Positions 1 to 8,871 are shown, numbered from the stretch's first letter. The stretch is DNA of 64,000 nt from Streptomyces mutabilis (GCF_014649815.1 NZ_BMTT01000004.1:401220-465219), one strand, 5' to 3'. The notes: generated from the sequence alone by a model not told the origin. Program-made: numbers and translations.

Positions 1-548
1 GACAGCGCCCTGAGGAGTTCGCCGGGCACGCCGAAGGCCAGTCGCCCGAAGTCCTGTTCATCACCTGCTCCGACTCCCGGGTCGTACCCGCCCTGATCAC
101 CGGAGCCCGGCCCGGCCAGCTCTTCGAGCTGCGCACCGCCGGCAACATCGTCCCGCTGTACGGCGCCGGTCACCCCTCCGGCGAGGCGGCCACCGTCGAG
201 TACGCCGTCGAGGTGCTCGGCGTCACGGACATCGTGGTCTGCGGCCACTCGCACTGCGGAGCCGTCGGCGCACTGGTGCGCGGGGACGACCTGACCGCCG
301 TACCCGCCGTCCGCGACTGGCTGGCCGCGGCCGCGGACGAACCGAAGCCCTGCGATCCCGCCGACCCGACGGTGGCCGAGGCCGTCCAGCACCACGTCCT
401 GTCGCAACTGCTGCGGCTGCGCTCCTACCCGTGCGTCGAGCGGCGCCTGACGGAGGGCCGGCTGCGGATGCACGGCTGGTACTACGAGGTCCACACCGGT
501 GTCGTACGCGAACACCGGGCGGACACCGACGCGTTCGAGACGCTGTGA
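1..548 (+). CDS. beta-class carbonic anhydrase, 5' end cut by the window edge
   Basis: Zinc enzyme interconverting CO2 and bicarbonate. The open frame starts at base 3 and has no start codon inside the window, so the N-terminus is missing. The zinc-ligand motifs of the beta class are visible: CSDSR (Cys-x-Asp-x-Arg) early in the fragment, and GHSHCG carrying the His and second Cys ligands. The C-terminal stretch ending in VHTGVVREH is typical of the family. Its TGA overlaps the GTG of the SulP transporter gene by 4 bp, so the two are probably co-translated and act together in bicarbonate supply. Family assignment is firm; physiological role is inferred from the neighbour. Confidence 0.93.
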   Translation, partial: QRPEEFAGHAEGQSPEVLFITCSDSRVVPALITGARPGQLFELRTAGNIVPLYGAGHPSGEAATVEYAVEVLGVTDIVVCGHSHCGAVGALVRGDDLTAVPAVRDWLAAAADEPKPCDPADPTVAEAVQHHVLSQLLRLRSYPCVERRLTEGRLRMHGWYYEVHTGVVREHRADTDAFETL

Positions 549-2071
549 GCGCCGCCATGACCTCGATAGCCGAGAAGACGCCGGAGAACTCGCCCGGAAA
601 CGCAAGGAAGTTCCCGCACCTGCGGCAGGACTTCACCGCCTCGCTCGTCGTGTTCCTGGTCGCCCTCCCGCTCTGCGTGGGCGTGGCCGTCGCCTCCGGT
701 GTCCCGGCCGAACTCGGCCTGGTCACCGGCATCGTGGGCGGTCTGGTCACCGGTCTCCTGCCCGGCAGCAGCCTGCAGGTGTCCGGTCCGGCCGCCGGAC
801 TGACCGTGCTGGTCTTCGGCGCGGTCGACTCCTACGGACTGGCCGCCCTCGGCGTGATCGTGCTGGCCACCGGACTGATCCAGCTCGGGATGGGCGCCCT
901 GAAACTGGGGCGCTGGTTCCGGGCCATCTCCCTGTCGGTCGTCGAGGGCATGCTGGCCGGCATCGGCCTCGTGCTCATCGCGGGCCAGCTCTACTCGGCG
1001 GCCGGGCTGGAGGCACCCGCCTCCGGCATCGACAAGCTCACCGGGCTGCCCGGGGCCGCCGCGGACGCGCTGGGCAGCACCGAGGCGCTGACCTCACTCG
1101 CCCTCGGCGCGGGCACCGTCGCGGTGATGGTGCTGTGGAAGCGGCTGCCGAAGCGGGCGCAGACCGTGCCGGGCGCGCTGGCCGCGGTCGGCCTGGCCAC
1201 GGCGCTCACGGCCGCGTTCGGGCTGTCGGTGGCGACCGTCGAGGTGAGCGGACTGCTGGACGTGATCCAGCCGCCCGGCGCCGACGCCTTCGGCGAGCTC
1301 GCGAACGTGGGCCTGCTCGGCACCATCGTCGCCTTCACGCTGATCGCCTCGGCGGAGAGCCTGTTCAGCGCCGCGGCGGTGGACCGGCTGCACAAGGGTC
1401 CGCGTACCGAGTACAACAAGGAGCTGATGGCGCAGGGCGCGGGCAACACGGTCTGTGGCCTGCTCGGCGCGCTGCCGATGACCGCGGTCATCGTGCGCAG
1501 TTCCGCCAACGTCAGCGCGGGCGCGCGCACCAAGGCGTCCCGGGTGATGCACGGTGTGTGGCTGCTGCTGTTCGCGGCGCTGCTGCCGTCCGTGCTGGCC
1601 CTGATCCCGTTGCCCGCGCTGGCGGGCATCCTGGTCCACGCGGGCTGGAAGCTGATCCCGTTCCGCAGCATCGTGCCGCTGTGGCGCGACCACCGGGGCG
1701 AGGCGCTGATCCTCGTGGTCACCGCCGTGTCCATCGTCGCGGTGAACATGTTCGAAGGCGTGCTGATCGGTATCGCCCTGTCCGTGATCAAGACCGCGTG
1801 GGAAGCCTCGCACCTCAAGCTGGAGGTCGTCGACAAGGGCGCCGGACCGATCCAGGCGCACCTGACGGGCAACGCGACCTTCCTCAGGCTGCCGAAGATC
1901 CTGGAGAGCCTGGAGGCGCTGCCGCAGGACCGGCCGGTCGAGCTGGACCTGTCCGGGCTGCACCACCTGGACCACGCCTGCCGCACCGCGCTGGAGAACT
2001 GGGCCGAGCGGCACAGCTCCACCGGCACGGACCCGGTGAAGGTCACGGAACCCGCGAAGGCCGCCGTGTAG
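545..2071 (+). CDS. SulP-family anion transporter with C-terminal STAS domain
   Basis: Inner-membrane transporter of the SulP (sulfate/bicarbonate) family, about 508 residues. It has a run of hydrophobic helices over roughly residues 25-390, the family motif VSGPAAGLT in an early helix, and a cytoplasmic STAS-like tail over about residues 410-490 (LDLSGLHHLDHACRTAL). GTG at 545 overlaps the stop of the carbonic anhydrase gene; an in-frame ATG at 557 is the alternative start. SulP transporters beside carbonic anhydrase genes usually move bicarbonate (BicA type) rather than sulfate, so bicarbonate is the favoured substrate, but nothing in the sequence proves it. A strong hairpin follows the stop codon. 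Confidence 0.9.
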   Translation: MSAAMTSIAEKTPENSPGNARKFPHLRQDFTASLVVFLVALPLCVGVAVASGVPAELGLVTGIVGGLVTGLLPGSSLQVSGPAAGLTVLVFGAVDSYGLAALGVIVLATGLIQLGMGALKLGRWFRAISLSVVEGMLAGIGLVLIAGQLYSAAGLEAPASGIDKLTGLPGAAADALGSTEALTSLALGAGTVAVMVLWKRLPKRAQTVPGALAAVGLATALTAAFGLSVATVEVSGLLDVIQPPGADAFGELANVGLLGTIVAFTLIASAESLFSAAAVDRLHKGPRTEYNKELMAQGAGNTVCGLLGALPMTAVIVRSSANVSAGARTKASRVMHGVWLLLFAALLPSVLALIPLPALAGILVHAGWKLIPFRSIVPLWRDHRGEALILVVTAVSIVAVNMFEGVLIGIALSVIKTAWEASHLKLEVVDKGAGPIQAHLTGNATFLRLPKILESLEALPQDRPVELDLSGLHHLDHACRTALENWAERHSSTGTDPVKVTEPAKAAV

Positions 2072-2093
2072 CCCCGCCGGTCCGTATCGGTGA

Positions 2094-2132
2094 CGGCGCC
2101 CGGTCCGGGGCACGGCCTCGGACCGGGCGCCG
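2094..2132 (+). terminator. factor-independent terminator-like hairpin after the SulP gene
   Basis: A perfect 14-bp stem (2094-2107 paired with 2119-2132) closes an 11-nt loop, 22 bp after the transporter stop. There is no U-run, as is usual for Streptomyces. It separates the carbonic anhydrase/SulP pair from the stomatin-like gene. Confidence 0.75.
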
Positions 2133-2147
2133 GTCTGTCCGACACTC

Positions 2148-2215
2148 GCTCGCCGGGCCTGTCACGCCACGCGGCTCGCCGGGCCTGTCGCGCTACCGAG
2201 TGCCGGGCCTATCGT
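2148..2215 (+). repeat. short direct repeats in the leader of the stomatin-like gene
   Basis: Two exact copies of GCTCGCCGGGCCTGTC (2148-2163 and 2174-2189, period 26 bp) are followed by a degenerate third copy, TGCCGGGCCTATC at about 2201-2213. The array lies between the SulP terminator and the ribosome binding site of the next gene, so it could be promoter or operator DNA; the third copy contains a TATCGT that could serve as a -10. Function is not shown. Confidence 0.6.
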
Positions 2216-2257
2216 GACAAGGAGGGACGAAACGGGCCTCTGAGGGAAGGGGTCGTC

Positions 2258-3085
2258 ATGCTCCAGGAGCTGCTGACCGCGGCCGCCGCCGCCGGAAGCG
2301 CGGGGGTCCTCTACGTCGCCTCGGCGGCGCGGGTCGTCAAGCAGTACGAGCGCGGGGTCGTCTTCCGGCTCGGACGCCTGGCGGGCGAGGTGCGCGAGCC
2401 CGGGTTCACGATGGTGGTCCCCTTCGTGGACCGGCTGCACAAGGTGAACATGCAGATCGTCACGCTGCCGGTGCCCGCGCAGGAGGGCATCACCCGGGAC
2501 AACGTCACGGTGCGGGTGGACGCGGTCGTGTACTTCAAGGTGGTCGACGCGGCCAACGCGCTCGTCCGGGTGGAGGACTACCGGTTCGCCGTCTCGCAGA
2601 TGGCGCAGACCTCCCTGCGTTCGATCATCGGCAAGAGCGACCTGGACGACCTGCTGTCCGACCGGGAGAAGCTCAACCAGGGCCTGGAGCTGATGATCGA
2701 CAGCCCGGCCGTCGGCTGGGGCGTGCAGATCGACCGGGTCGAGATCAAGGACGTGTCCCTGCCGGACACGATGAAGCGCTCGATGGCCCGGCAGGCCGAG
2801 GCGGACCGGGAGCGCCGGGCCCGGGTCATCAACGCCGACGCCGAGCTCCAGGCCTCCAAGGTCCTCGCCGAGGCGGCGCGGGAGATGTCCGAGACGCCCG
2901 CCGCCCTTCAGCTCAGGCTGCTGCAGACCGTCGTCGCGGTCGCCGCCGAGAAGAACTCGACGCTGGTGCTGCCCTTCCCGGTGGAGCTGCTGCGCTTCCT
3001 GGAGGCGGCCCAGAAGGCCCAGGGCCGGCCCGGCGGGACGCAGGAACGGCCCGTCGAGCGCCGTGACCGGCCCGTCGAGCGGTGA
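2258..3085 (+). CDS. SPFH/band 7 (stomatin-like) membrane protein
   Basis: Membrane-anchored scaffold protein of the slipin/stomatin family, 275 residues. A short N-terminal hydrophobic segment (about residues 5-25) is followed by the band-7 core, with QYERGVVFRLGR, the turn EPGFTMVVPFVDR and the conserved QTSLRSIIGKSDLDDLLSDR. A long charged helix then runs from KRSMARQAEADRERRARV, and the tail is Arg/Gly/Pro rich. ATG at 2258 was chosen because a GGGAAGG ribosome binding site lies 7 bp upstream; the longer open frame upstream is low-complexity repeat DNA. No NfeD partner gene is next to it. Confidence 0.92.
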   Translation: MLQELLTAAAAAGSAGVLYVASAARVVKQYERGVVFRLGRLAGEVREPGFTMVVPFVDRLHKVNMQIVTLPVPAQEGITRDNVTVRVDAVVYFKVVDAANALVRVEDYRFAVSQMAQTSLRSIIGKSDLDDLLSDREKLNQGLELMIDSPAVGWGVQIDRVEIKDVSLPDTMKRSMARQAEADRERRARVINADAELQASKVLAEAAREMSETPAALQLRLLQTVVAVAAEKNSTLVLPFPVELLRFLEAAQKAQGRPGGTQERPVERRDRPVER

Positions 3086-3174
3086 CACGTGCGACGCGCG
3101 TGGTTCCCGGGAATCACGGCAGGTGATAGAACACGGCGGGTCACAGTCCTGTCCGCCAGCAGGAAGGTCGCCCC

Positions 3175-4557
3175 ATGTCCACGTCCAGTCGCGACGCGAC
3201 CCGTCGTCAGATACTCGCCCGCACCGGTGCCCTCGGTGCGGGCATCGCGTTCACCGGAGCCCTGTCCGAACTCTTCGCCGGCACCGCCGCCGCGCACTCC
3301 CCGGGCCGCACCGGCTACGGCCCCCTGGTCCCCGACCCCGACGGTCTGCTGGACCTGCCCGAGGGATTCCGCTACCGGGTCCTGTCCCGCGAGGGCGACG
3401 AGCTCCGCTCCGGTGAGGGCCCGGTCCCGTCCAACCACGACGGCATGTCGGCCTTCCCGGGCAGACACGGCCGCGTGCACCTCGTCCGCAACCACGAGAA
3501 CCGCGCCGACGGCCGGTTCCCCGTCCCCACGGTGGAGGGTCTGACGTACGACCCGGAGGGCAAGGGCGGCTGCACCGCCCTGAGCCTGGACCACCGCAAC
3601 CACGTCCGTGACGAACGGGTCGCGATCGCCGGTACGGCCGTGAACTGCGCGGGCGGCCCGACCCCCTGGCACACGTGGCTGACCTGCGAGGAGACCGAGG
3701 ACAAGGCCGGCACCAACGGCTACACCAAGGACCACGGGTTCATCTTCGAGGTCGACCCCGCCGACCCGCACCGCACCGGTGCGGTGCCGCTGACCGCGAT
3801 GGGCCGCTTCCAGCACGAGGCGATCGCCGTGGACCCGCGCCGGGGCGTCGTCTACGAGACGGAGGACGCCTTCGAGCGGCCGTTCGGCCTCTTCTACCGG
3901 TTCCTGCCCGAGAAGCCGCTGGGCGGCACGGGCTCGCTGCGGGCGGGCGGCCGGCTCCAGGCGATGCGCGTGCCGGGCGTCCCCGACCTGTCGTCGATCC
4001 AGGAGACGGGCGCCTGCTTCGACGGCATCGAATGGGTCGACGTACCCGACCCGCTGGCCGTCGAGTCCCCCATCCGGTTCCAGGACTTCGGCCGGGGCGG
4101 CATCACGCACGCGCAGAAGCTGGAGGGCTGCTACTGGGGCGGGCGCAGCGTGTACTTCGTGTCGTCCTTCGCCCGCAGCGCGGAGGGCTCCGCCGCCGAC
4201 CACTACGGCCAGATCTGGCGCTACGACCCCGAGCGGCGCCGTCTCACCCTGGTGATCGTCTTCGGGCCGGACACCGACGTGCAGCTGCCGGGCGAGTCCC
4301 CGGACAACATCTGTCTCGCCCCCAGCGGCGGCCTGATGGTCTGCGAGGACGGCAACGGCGCCCAGCACGTCTTCGGCGTGACCCGGCGCGGCGACGTCTA
4401 CGCCATGGCCCGCGGCGCCCAGAACATCGGGACCGAGGAGGAGCCCGAGTGGGGTGAGTTCGCCGGGGTCACCTTCTCGCCCGACGGGGACACGATGTAC
4501 GTCAACTGCTACAGGCCCGGGACCACGTTCGCGGTGACGGGCCCCTGGCGCAGGTAG
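3175..4557 (+). CDS. Tat-exported PhoX-like (DUF839) phosphatase-family protein
   Basis: Secreted beta-propeller protein of the PhoX/DUF839 family, 460 residues. The N-terminus has a twin-arginine signal (RRQILARTGALGAG, about residues 12-25) followed by a hydrophobic stretch. The mature part holds family features: SNHDGMSAFPG, LVRNHENR, TWLTCEETEDK with the acidic metal-binding pair, the late SPDNICLAPSGGLMVCEDGNG and the C-terminal GVTFSPDGDTMYVN. PhoX enzymes are Ca/Fe-dependent alkaline phosphatases; whether this member is active cannot be judged by eye. ATG 3175 has an AGGAAGG ribosome binding site just upstream. No PHO box was recognised. Confidence 0.9.
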   Translation: MSTSSRDATRRQILARTGALGAGIAFTGALSELFAGTAAAHSPGRTGYGPLVPDPDGLLDLPEGFRYRVLSREGDELRSGEGPVPSNHDGMSAFPGRHGRVHLVRNHENRADGRFPVPTVEGLTYDPEGKGGCTALSLDHRNHVRDERVAIAGTAVNCAGGPTPWHTWLTCEETEDKAGTNGYTKDHGFIFEVDPADPHRTGAVPLTAMGRFQHEAIAVDPRRGVVYETEDAFERPFGLFYRFLPEKPLGGTGSLRAGGRLQAMRVPGVPDLSSIQETGACFDGIEWVDVPDPLAVESPIRFQDFGRGGITHAQKLEGCYWGGRSVYFVSSFARSAEGSAADHYGQIWRYDPERRRLTLVIVFGPDTDVQLPGESPDNICLAPSGGLMVCEDGNGAQHVFGVTRRGDVYAMARGAQNIGTEEEPEWGEFAGVTFSPDGDTMYVNCYRPGTTFAVTGPWRR

Positions 4558-4612
4558 CCGCCGGGCGCACCGCCCGGGCACTGAAGCCCGACCTGTGGGT
4601 ACCCGGCACCGC

Positions 4613-6136
4613 ATGACGGAGAAAGCACAGGTCAAGGGCTCCTACTGGCTTCAGACGGCACCGGGCGGTGCGCCGCGCCCCGCCCTCGCGGAGGATCTCG
4701 ACGTCGACGTCGCCGTGATCGGCGCGGGCGTCGCCGGTCTCAGCACGGCCTGGGAACTGACGCGGGCGGGACGCAGTGTGGCGGTGCTGGAGGCCGGGCG
4801 GGTCGCCGCCGGTGTCACCGGGCACACCAGCGCCAAGCTGACCGCCCTGCACTCGCTGGTCTACGACAAGCTGCGCCGCACCCGAGGTCCCGGGGGCGCC
4901 CGGCTGTACGCCCGCTCGCAGTCCGAGGCGATCGAGCACGCCGCGGGGATCGTCGAAGAGCTGGGCATCGACTGCGACTGGGAGACCCGGGACGCGTACA
5001 CGTACGTCTGCGACGCGGGCCGGGTGGACGAGCTGCGGGCCGAGGCGGCCGCCGCGAGGGAGGCGGGGCTGCCGGCGACGTTCGAGACGGAGACGGGGCT
5101 GCCGTTCCCGGTCGCGGGCGCGGTCAAGGTCACCGGGCAGGTGCAGTTCCACCCGCGCAAGTACCTGCTGGCCCTCGCCGAGGACCTGGAGGCGCACGGC
5201 GGGCGGATCTTCGAGGGCACCACCGTGCACGGTCTGGACGAGGGCGGGCCGTGCCGCGTGTCGACGGAGTCGGGGGCGACGGTCACCGCGCGGGACGTCG
5301 TGGTCGCCACCCACTACCCGATCTTCGACCGGGCTCTGCTGTTCGCCCGTCTCTCCCCGCGCCGCGAGCTGGTCGTCGCCGGGAGCATCGAGGCGGACCG
5401 CGACGTCGACGGCATGTACATCACGCCGGACGACAACACCCGCTCGGTCCGCACGGCGCCCCTGGACGAGGCGGGCCGCCGACTGCTCATCGTCACCGGG
5501 GAGCACTTCACTCCCGGCACGGGGGACACCCGGGAGCGCTTCGACCGTCTGTCCGCCTGGGCCGGCGAGCACTTCCCCGGCGTCGACCTCACCTACGCGT
5601 GGGCGACCCAGGACATCGACCCGACGGACACCGTGCCGTTGGTCGGCCCGCTGCACCCGGGCGCGAAGCACACCTACGTCGCCACCGGCTTCGGCGGCTG
5701 GGGACTGAGCGGCGGCATGATGGCGGGCCGGCTGCTCACCGCGCAGATCACCGGCGAGGAGTGCCCGTGGAGCGGGCTGTACGACCCACGGCGACTGCGC
5801 ACGGCGGTGCGTGAGGCGCCGTCGTTCTTCAAGACTCAGGCGGAGGTCGCGCGCCACTTCGTCGGCGACCGCCTGCGGCCCGCCCCGCCCGTGGACGCCC
5901 TGCCGCCCGGTGAGGGTGCCCTGGTCCGGGTGGGCGGCGACCGGCTGGCGGTCTACCGGGACGAGGCGGGCGCGCTGCACGCCGTGTCGTCGCGCTGCAC
6001 CCACCTCGGCTGCCTGGTCAGCTTCAACGCGGCCGAGCGGGCCTGGGAGTGCCCCTGCCACGGTTCCCGCTTCGACACGGACGGCAAGGTGATCCAGGGC
6101 CCGGCGACGAAGCCGCTAGAGCGGCGGGACATCTGA
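4613..6136 (+). CDS. FAD-dependent oxidoreductase with C-terminal Rieske [2Fe-2S] domain
   Basis: Two-domain redox protein of 507 residues. The N-terminal DAO-type FAD domain (about residues 25-390) has the dinucleotide motif IGAGVAGLSTAWEL, the following acidic VLEAGRVAAG, and a late GFGGWGLSGGMMAGRLL. The C-terminal Rieske domain (about residues 415-507) has Cys462 and His464 in CTHLGC, and Cys480 and His483 in CPCHGS; Cys467 and Cys482 are placed to form the usual disulfide. ATG 4613 is preferred over an in-frame GTG at 4595; neither has a strong ribosome binding site. Substrate unknown: relatives are described as glycine/D-amino acid oxidase-like, which is only a fold description. Confidence 0.9.
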   Translation: MTEKAQVKGSYWLQTAPGGAPRPALAEDLDVDVAVIGAGVAGLSTAWELTRAGRSVAVLEAGRVAAGVTGHTSAKLTALHSLVYDKLRRTRGPGGARLYARSQSEAIEHAAGIVEELGIDCDWETRDAYTYVCDAGRVDELRAEAAAAREAGLPATFETETGLPFPVAGAVKVTGQVQFHPRKYLLALAEDLEAHGGRIFEGTTVHGLDEGGPCRVSTESGATVTARDVVVATHYPIFDRALLFARLSPRRELVVAGSIEADRDVDGMYITPDDNTRSVRTAPLDEAGRRLLIVTGEHFTPGTGDTRERFDRLSAWAGEHFPGVDLTYAWATQDIDPTDTVPLVGPLHPGAKHTYVATGFGGWGLSGGMMAGRLLTAQITGEECPWSGLYDPRRLRTAVREAPSFFKTQAEVARHFVGDRLRPAPPVDALPPGEGALVRVGGDRLAVYRDEAGALHAVSSRCTHLGCLVSFNAAERAWECPCHGSRFDTDGKVIQGPATKPLERRDI

Positions 6137-6231
6137 CCGGCGCGGCGACGCCTGATCCGGGAGGGTGACGACCCGGGCACGTCACCACGCATAGTCGTAC
6201 GAACCGAACAACACACTCATACGTTCGTGCG

Positions 6232-7098
6232 GTGACCACTCACGTACGCCGCGCCGCCGCACTGTGCGCCCTGGCCGCCTCCTCCGTCGCCCTCGCCGCC
6301 TGCGGGAGCACCGAGCCGGGTCATGCCCCCCGCCCGGCGCCGTCCGCGCCCTCCGCCACCGCTTCCGAGGCCGCACCGTCCCGTCCGCCCACCCTCGCGC
6401 CGGGGCCGGCGGGTCTCACTCCCGTCTTCGAGCACGGTCCGCGCGCCGACGGCAGGACGGTCGCCCTCACCTTCGACGCCGACATGACGGCCGACCAGGG
6501 ACCGCGGGCCGCGGCCGGCGAGCGGTTCGACAATCCGGCACTGATCGCGACGCTGCGGAAGCTGGAGGTGCCGGCCACGGTGTTCATGACCGGCCGGTGG
6601 GCCGAGGAGTACCCGGACGCCGCCCGGTCCATCGGCCGGGACCCGCGGTTCGAGATCGCGAACCACTCCTACAGCCACTACGCCTTCACCGACGACTGCT
6701 ACGGCCTGCCGACCGTCCCGGAGGAGCGGATGCGGTCCGACGTGGAGCGGGCGTACGCGGCGTTCCGCGAGGCCGGGGTGCCGGACCCGATGCCGTACTT
6801 CCGTTTCCCGGGCGGCTGCCACGACACGGCGGCCCTCAAGGCGCTGACGGCGGCCGGCGTCACCGCGGTGCAGTGGGACGTGGTGAGCGGGGACGCCTTC
6901 GCCACGGATGCCGACGCGGTGGCCCGCCAGGTGCTTGACGGGGTGCAGCCGGGGTCGGTCGTCGTCATGCACTGCACCCGCAGCGCCGCCCCGGTCACCG
7001 AGGAGGCGGTGCGCAAGATCGTCCCCGAGCTGCGGAGGCAGGGCTACCGGTTCGTCAAGGTCTCGGAGCTGATCGGGGCCGCGAACGGCCGCCGCTGA
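6232..7098 (+). CDS. lipoprotein polysaccharide deacetylase (NodB domain)
   Basis: Predicted membrane-anchored carbohydrate esterase family 4 protein, 288 residues. It has a signal peptide with lipobox LAAC (about residues 20-24) and a Ser/Pro/Ala linker. The NodB domain over about 75-285 shows motif 1 as ALTFDAD (one Asp of the usual FDDG is replaced), zinc-site HSYSH, RFPGG, and the late VQWDVVSGD and GSVVVMHC segments. It probably removes N-acetyl groups from cell-wall or extracellular glycan. GTG 6232 is the start that keeps the signal peptide intact. The altered motif 1 makes activity slightly uncertain. Confidence 0.88.
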   Translation: MTTHVRRAAALCALAASSVALAACGSTEPGHAPRPAPSAPSATASEAAPSRPPTLAPGPAGLTPVFEHGPRADGRTVALTFDADMTADQGPRAAAGERFDNPALIATLRKLEVPATVFMTGRWAEEYPDAARSIGRDPRFEIANHSYSHYAFTDDCYGLPTVPEERMRSDVERAYAAFREAGVPDPMPYFRFPGGCHDTAALKALTAAGVTAVQWDVVSGDAFATDADAVARQVLDGVQPGSVVVMHCTRSAAPVTEEAVRKIVPELRRQGYRFVKVSELIGAANGRR

Positions 7099-7116
7099 CG
7101 GGCCTACGCTGGAGGC

Positions 7117-7314
7117 ATGAGCAGCGACGACGACCTGCGCATCGACGACTACTGCCTGATCGACGCGGCCCGGCCGCCGAAGGCCGACGGCCCGCCGTAC
7201 GCGGAGTGCGTGCTGTGCCGGGAACCGACGGAGTACGCCGAGTCGTACAGGGGGATCACCATGTGCCCGCGTTGCGAGTGGCAGGAGGCCCAGCGGACGG
7301 CCTGCTCAGGCTGA
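7117..7314 (+). CDS. small zinc-ribbon-like protein of unknown function
   Basis: A 65-residue acidic protein with two Cys-x2-Cys knuckles, CVLC and CPRC, separated by 23 residues, which is the layout of a small zinc ribbon. It has no signal peptide or membrane segment. ATG 7117 is preceded directly by GGAGG (7111-7115), and a TACGCT that could act as a -10 lies just upstream of it. No function is known to me; the paired cysteines suggest structural zinc. Confidence 0.75.
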   Translation: MSSDDDLRIDDYCLIDAARPPKADGPPYAECVLCREPTEYAESYRGITMCPRCEWQEAQRTACSG

Positions 7315-7977
7315 CCTGCGCGAGCTGAGCCGGCAGGCCGCCGCGAACGCGGCCCCGGCGATCAGCACGGCCGCGCCCAGCGGGAGCAGCGGCAGAGGTA
7401 CGGTGCCCGCCCGCGAGCCGGTGACCAGTCCGCTGACCGCCGCCCGTGCCGGGGAGCCCGTCGCCACCAGCGCGAGCAGGGTTGCGAGCAGCAGCGCCGG
7501 AACCGCGCGGCCGGGCGAACGGAGCAGCGGCCAGGAGGTGAGCGCGCCGACGGCGGCGCCGAGCAGGGCGCACACCAGCACCGCGAGCAGTCCGGAGGCG
7601 CCGGCCGCGAGCGGGGGCACCCGAGTGGTGTGGTCGGAGGCGGCCGGGGCGCTGATCAGCGTGACCACGACGGTGGCGGCCGCGCCCAGCACGAGGGCGG
7701 CGGCCAGGGCGACCAGCACACAGGCGAGATGGGCCCGCGCCGGGCCTCGCGCCGCCGCGACGCAGCCGCGGGCGGCGGGCGGCTCGCCGCTGACGCAGAT
7801 CCGCACCAGCCAGGCCGCGACCGGCAGCAGCACGGCCGCCGCCCAGCCCAGCGAGTCGAGCACCGGCTGGCCGCCCTGTACGCCGACGGCGAGGACGGCG
7901 GCGTACAGGACGACGGGCGGGAGCCAGCGCTGGGAGCGCAGCAGGAGCGCGGCCTGATAGCGGAAGAGGGCGGTCAT
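7306..7977 (-). CDS. ABC transporter integral membrane subunit
   Basis: A 223-residue, very Ala/Leu/Val-rich protein with about six predicted transmembrane helices. Its ATG (7977-7975) overlaps the stop codon of the ATP-binding gene by 4 bp (ATGA), so the two make one exporter or ABC-2-type unit. The C-terminus converges on the zinc-ribbon gene with a 9-bp overlap. Substrate unknown. Confidence 0.82.
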   Translation of the reverse strand: MTALFRYQAALLLRSQRWLPPVVLYAAVLAVGVQGGQPVLDSLGWAAAVLLPVAAWLVRICVSGEPPAARGCVAAARGPARAHLACVLVALAAALVLGAAATVVVTLISAPAASDHTTRVPPLAAGASGLLAVLVCALLGAAVGALTSWPLLRSPGRAVPALLLATLLALVATGSPARAAVSGLVTGSRAGTVPLPLLPLGAAVLIAGAAFAAACRLSSRRSA

Positions 7978-8828
7978 CGGAGGTCCTCCTGGGCGTGCAC
8001 GCTCGCCACGTGCCACGGCGGCTCGGCGGTCAGGAGCGTACGCAGCAGGACGTCGGAGTGGGAGGCGGGGACGGTGAGCGTGTAGTGGCCGGGGCGGTGC
8101 TCCTCAGCGGAGGCGGTGACCCGCAGTGCCTCGGCGGGCGGGGCGCCGCCGTGCGGACCGTGCGCCCGGACGACGACGCGGGGCCCCTCCGGGGCCGGGA
8201 CGCGCGCGGTGCGGCGGTGCAGGCCGCCGTCGCGGACGGCGTAGGTGGCGTCGGGCGCGGCGGCCAGGCGGCGCGGGTCGTGGTCGACGAAGACGACGGC
8301 GCCCCCGGCAGCCGTACGCTCCGCGACCGCCCGGTCGAGTTCTTCCCGCGCCTCGGTGTCCAGCCCGGTCCAGGCCTCGTCGAGGACGAGCAGTTCCGGT
8401 TCGGCCAGCAGGGCCTGCGCCACCGCCACCTTCTGACCGTTGCCCTTGGACAGCCGCGCCAGCGGGGTGCCGGCGTACCCGGCGGCGCCCAGTCGTTCCA
8501 GCCACTGCCCGGCCGCACGGGTCGCCGCCCGGCGGGACAGCCCGTGCACGGTGCCCAGGTGGGTGAGGTAGGCGGCGGCGGTGAAGGGCAGGGCGGGCGG
8601 GAAGCGTTCGGGGACGCAGGCCGTGCGCGGCCGGCCGGTGACCCGGCCCTCGGTGGGGGCGTCGATCCCGGCGAGCAGGCGCAACAGGGTCGACTTGCCG
8701 GTGCCGTTGGTGCCTTCGATCCGGACGAGGGTGCCGGGCGGTACGGCCAGGTCGACGCCGCGCAGGACCCAGGGCCCGCGGATGCCGTAGCGGCGGCCCA
8801 CTCCGTCCAGCCGTAGCTCGCTTCGCAT
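7974..8828 (-). CDS. ABC transporter ATP-binding protein
   Basis: Cytoplasmic ATPase subunit, 284 residues. Visible are Walker A GTNGTGKST, a signature-like LSKGNGQKVAVAQ, Walker B ELLVLDEAW with the D-loop TGLD, and the H-loop FVDHD. About 80 further residues follow the ATPase core, with no identifiable domain. ATG 8828 sits 43 bp from the divergent GTG of the PTH2-like gene, so promoters of both must be packed into that gap. It pairs with the membrane protein gene downstream by a 4-bp overlap. Exported substrate unknown. Confidence 0.9.
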   Translation of the reverse strand: MRSELRLDGVGRRYGIRGPWVLRGVDLAVPPGTLVRIEGTNGTGKSTLLRLLAGIDAPTEGRVTGRPRTACVPERFPPALPFTAAAYLTHLGTVHGLSRRAATRAAGQWLERLGAAGYAGTPLARLSKGNGQKVAVAQALLAEPELLVLDEAWTGLDTEAREELDRAVAERTAAGGAVVFVDHDPRRLAAAPDATYAVRDGGLHRRTARVPAPEGPRVVVRAHGPHGGAPPAEALRVTASAEEHRPGHYTLTVPASHSDVLLRTLLTAEPPWHVASVHAQEDLR

Positions 8829-8871
8829 GGGGTCATACTCTCGCGGCCGCACGCCTTGGCAGACTGTGGGC

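Noticed and set aside
223-750. Long Arg/Pro/Ser-rich open frames on the strand opposite the carbonic anhydrase and SulP genes
   Set aside because: Composition is typical of GC-rich antisense frames; no family motifs, and they overlap clearly real genes.
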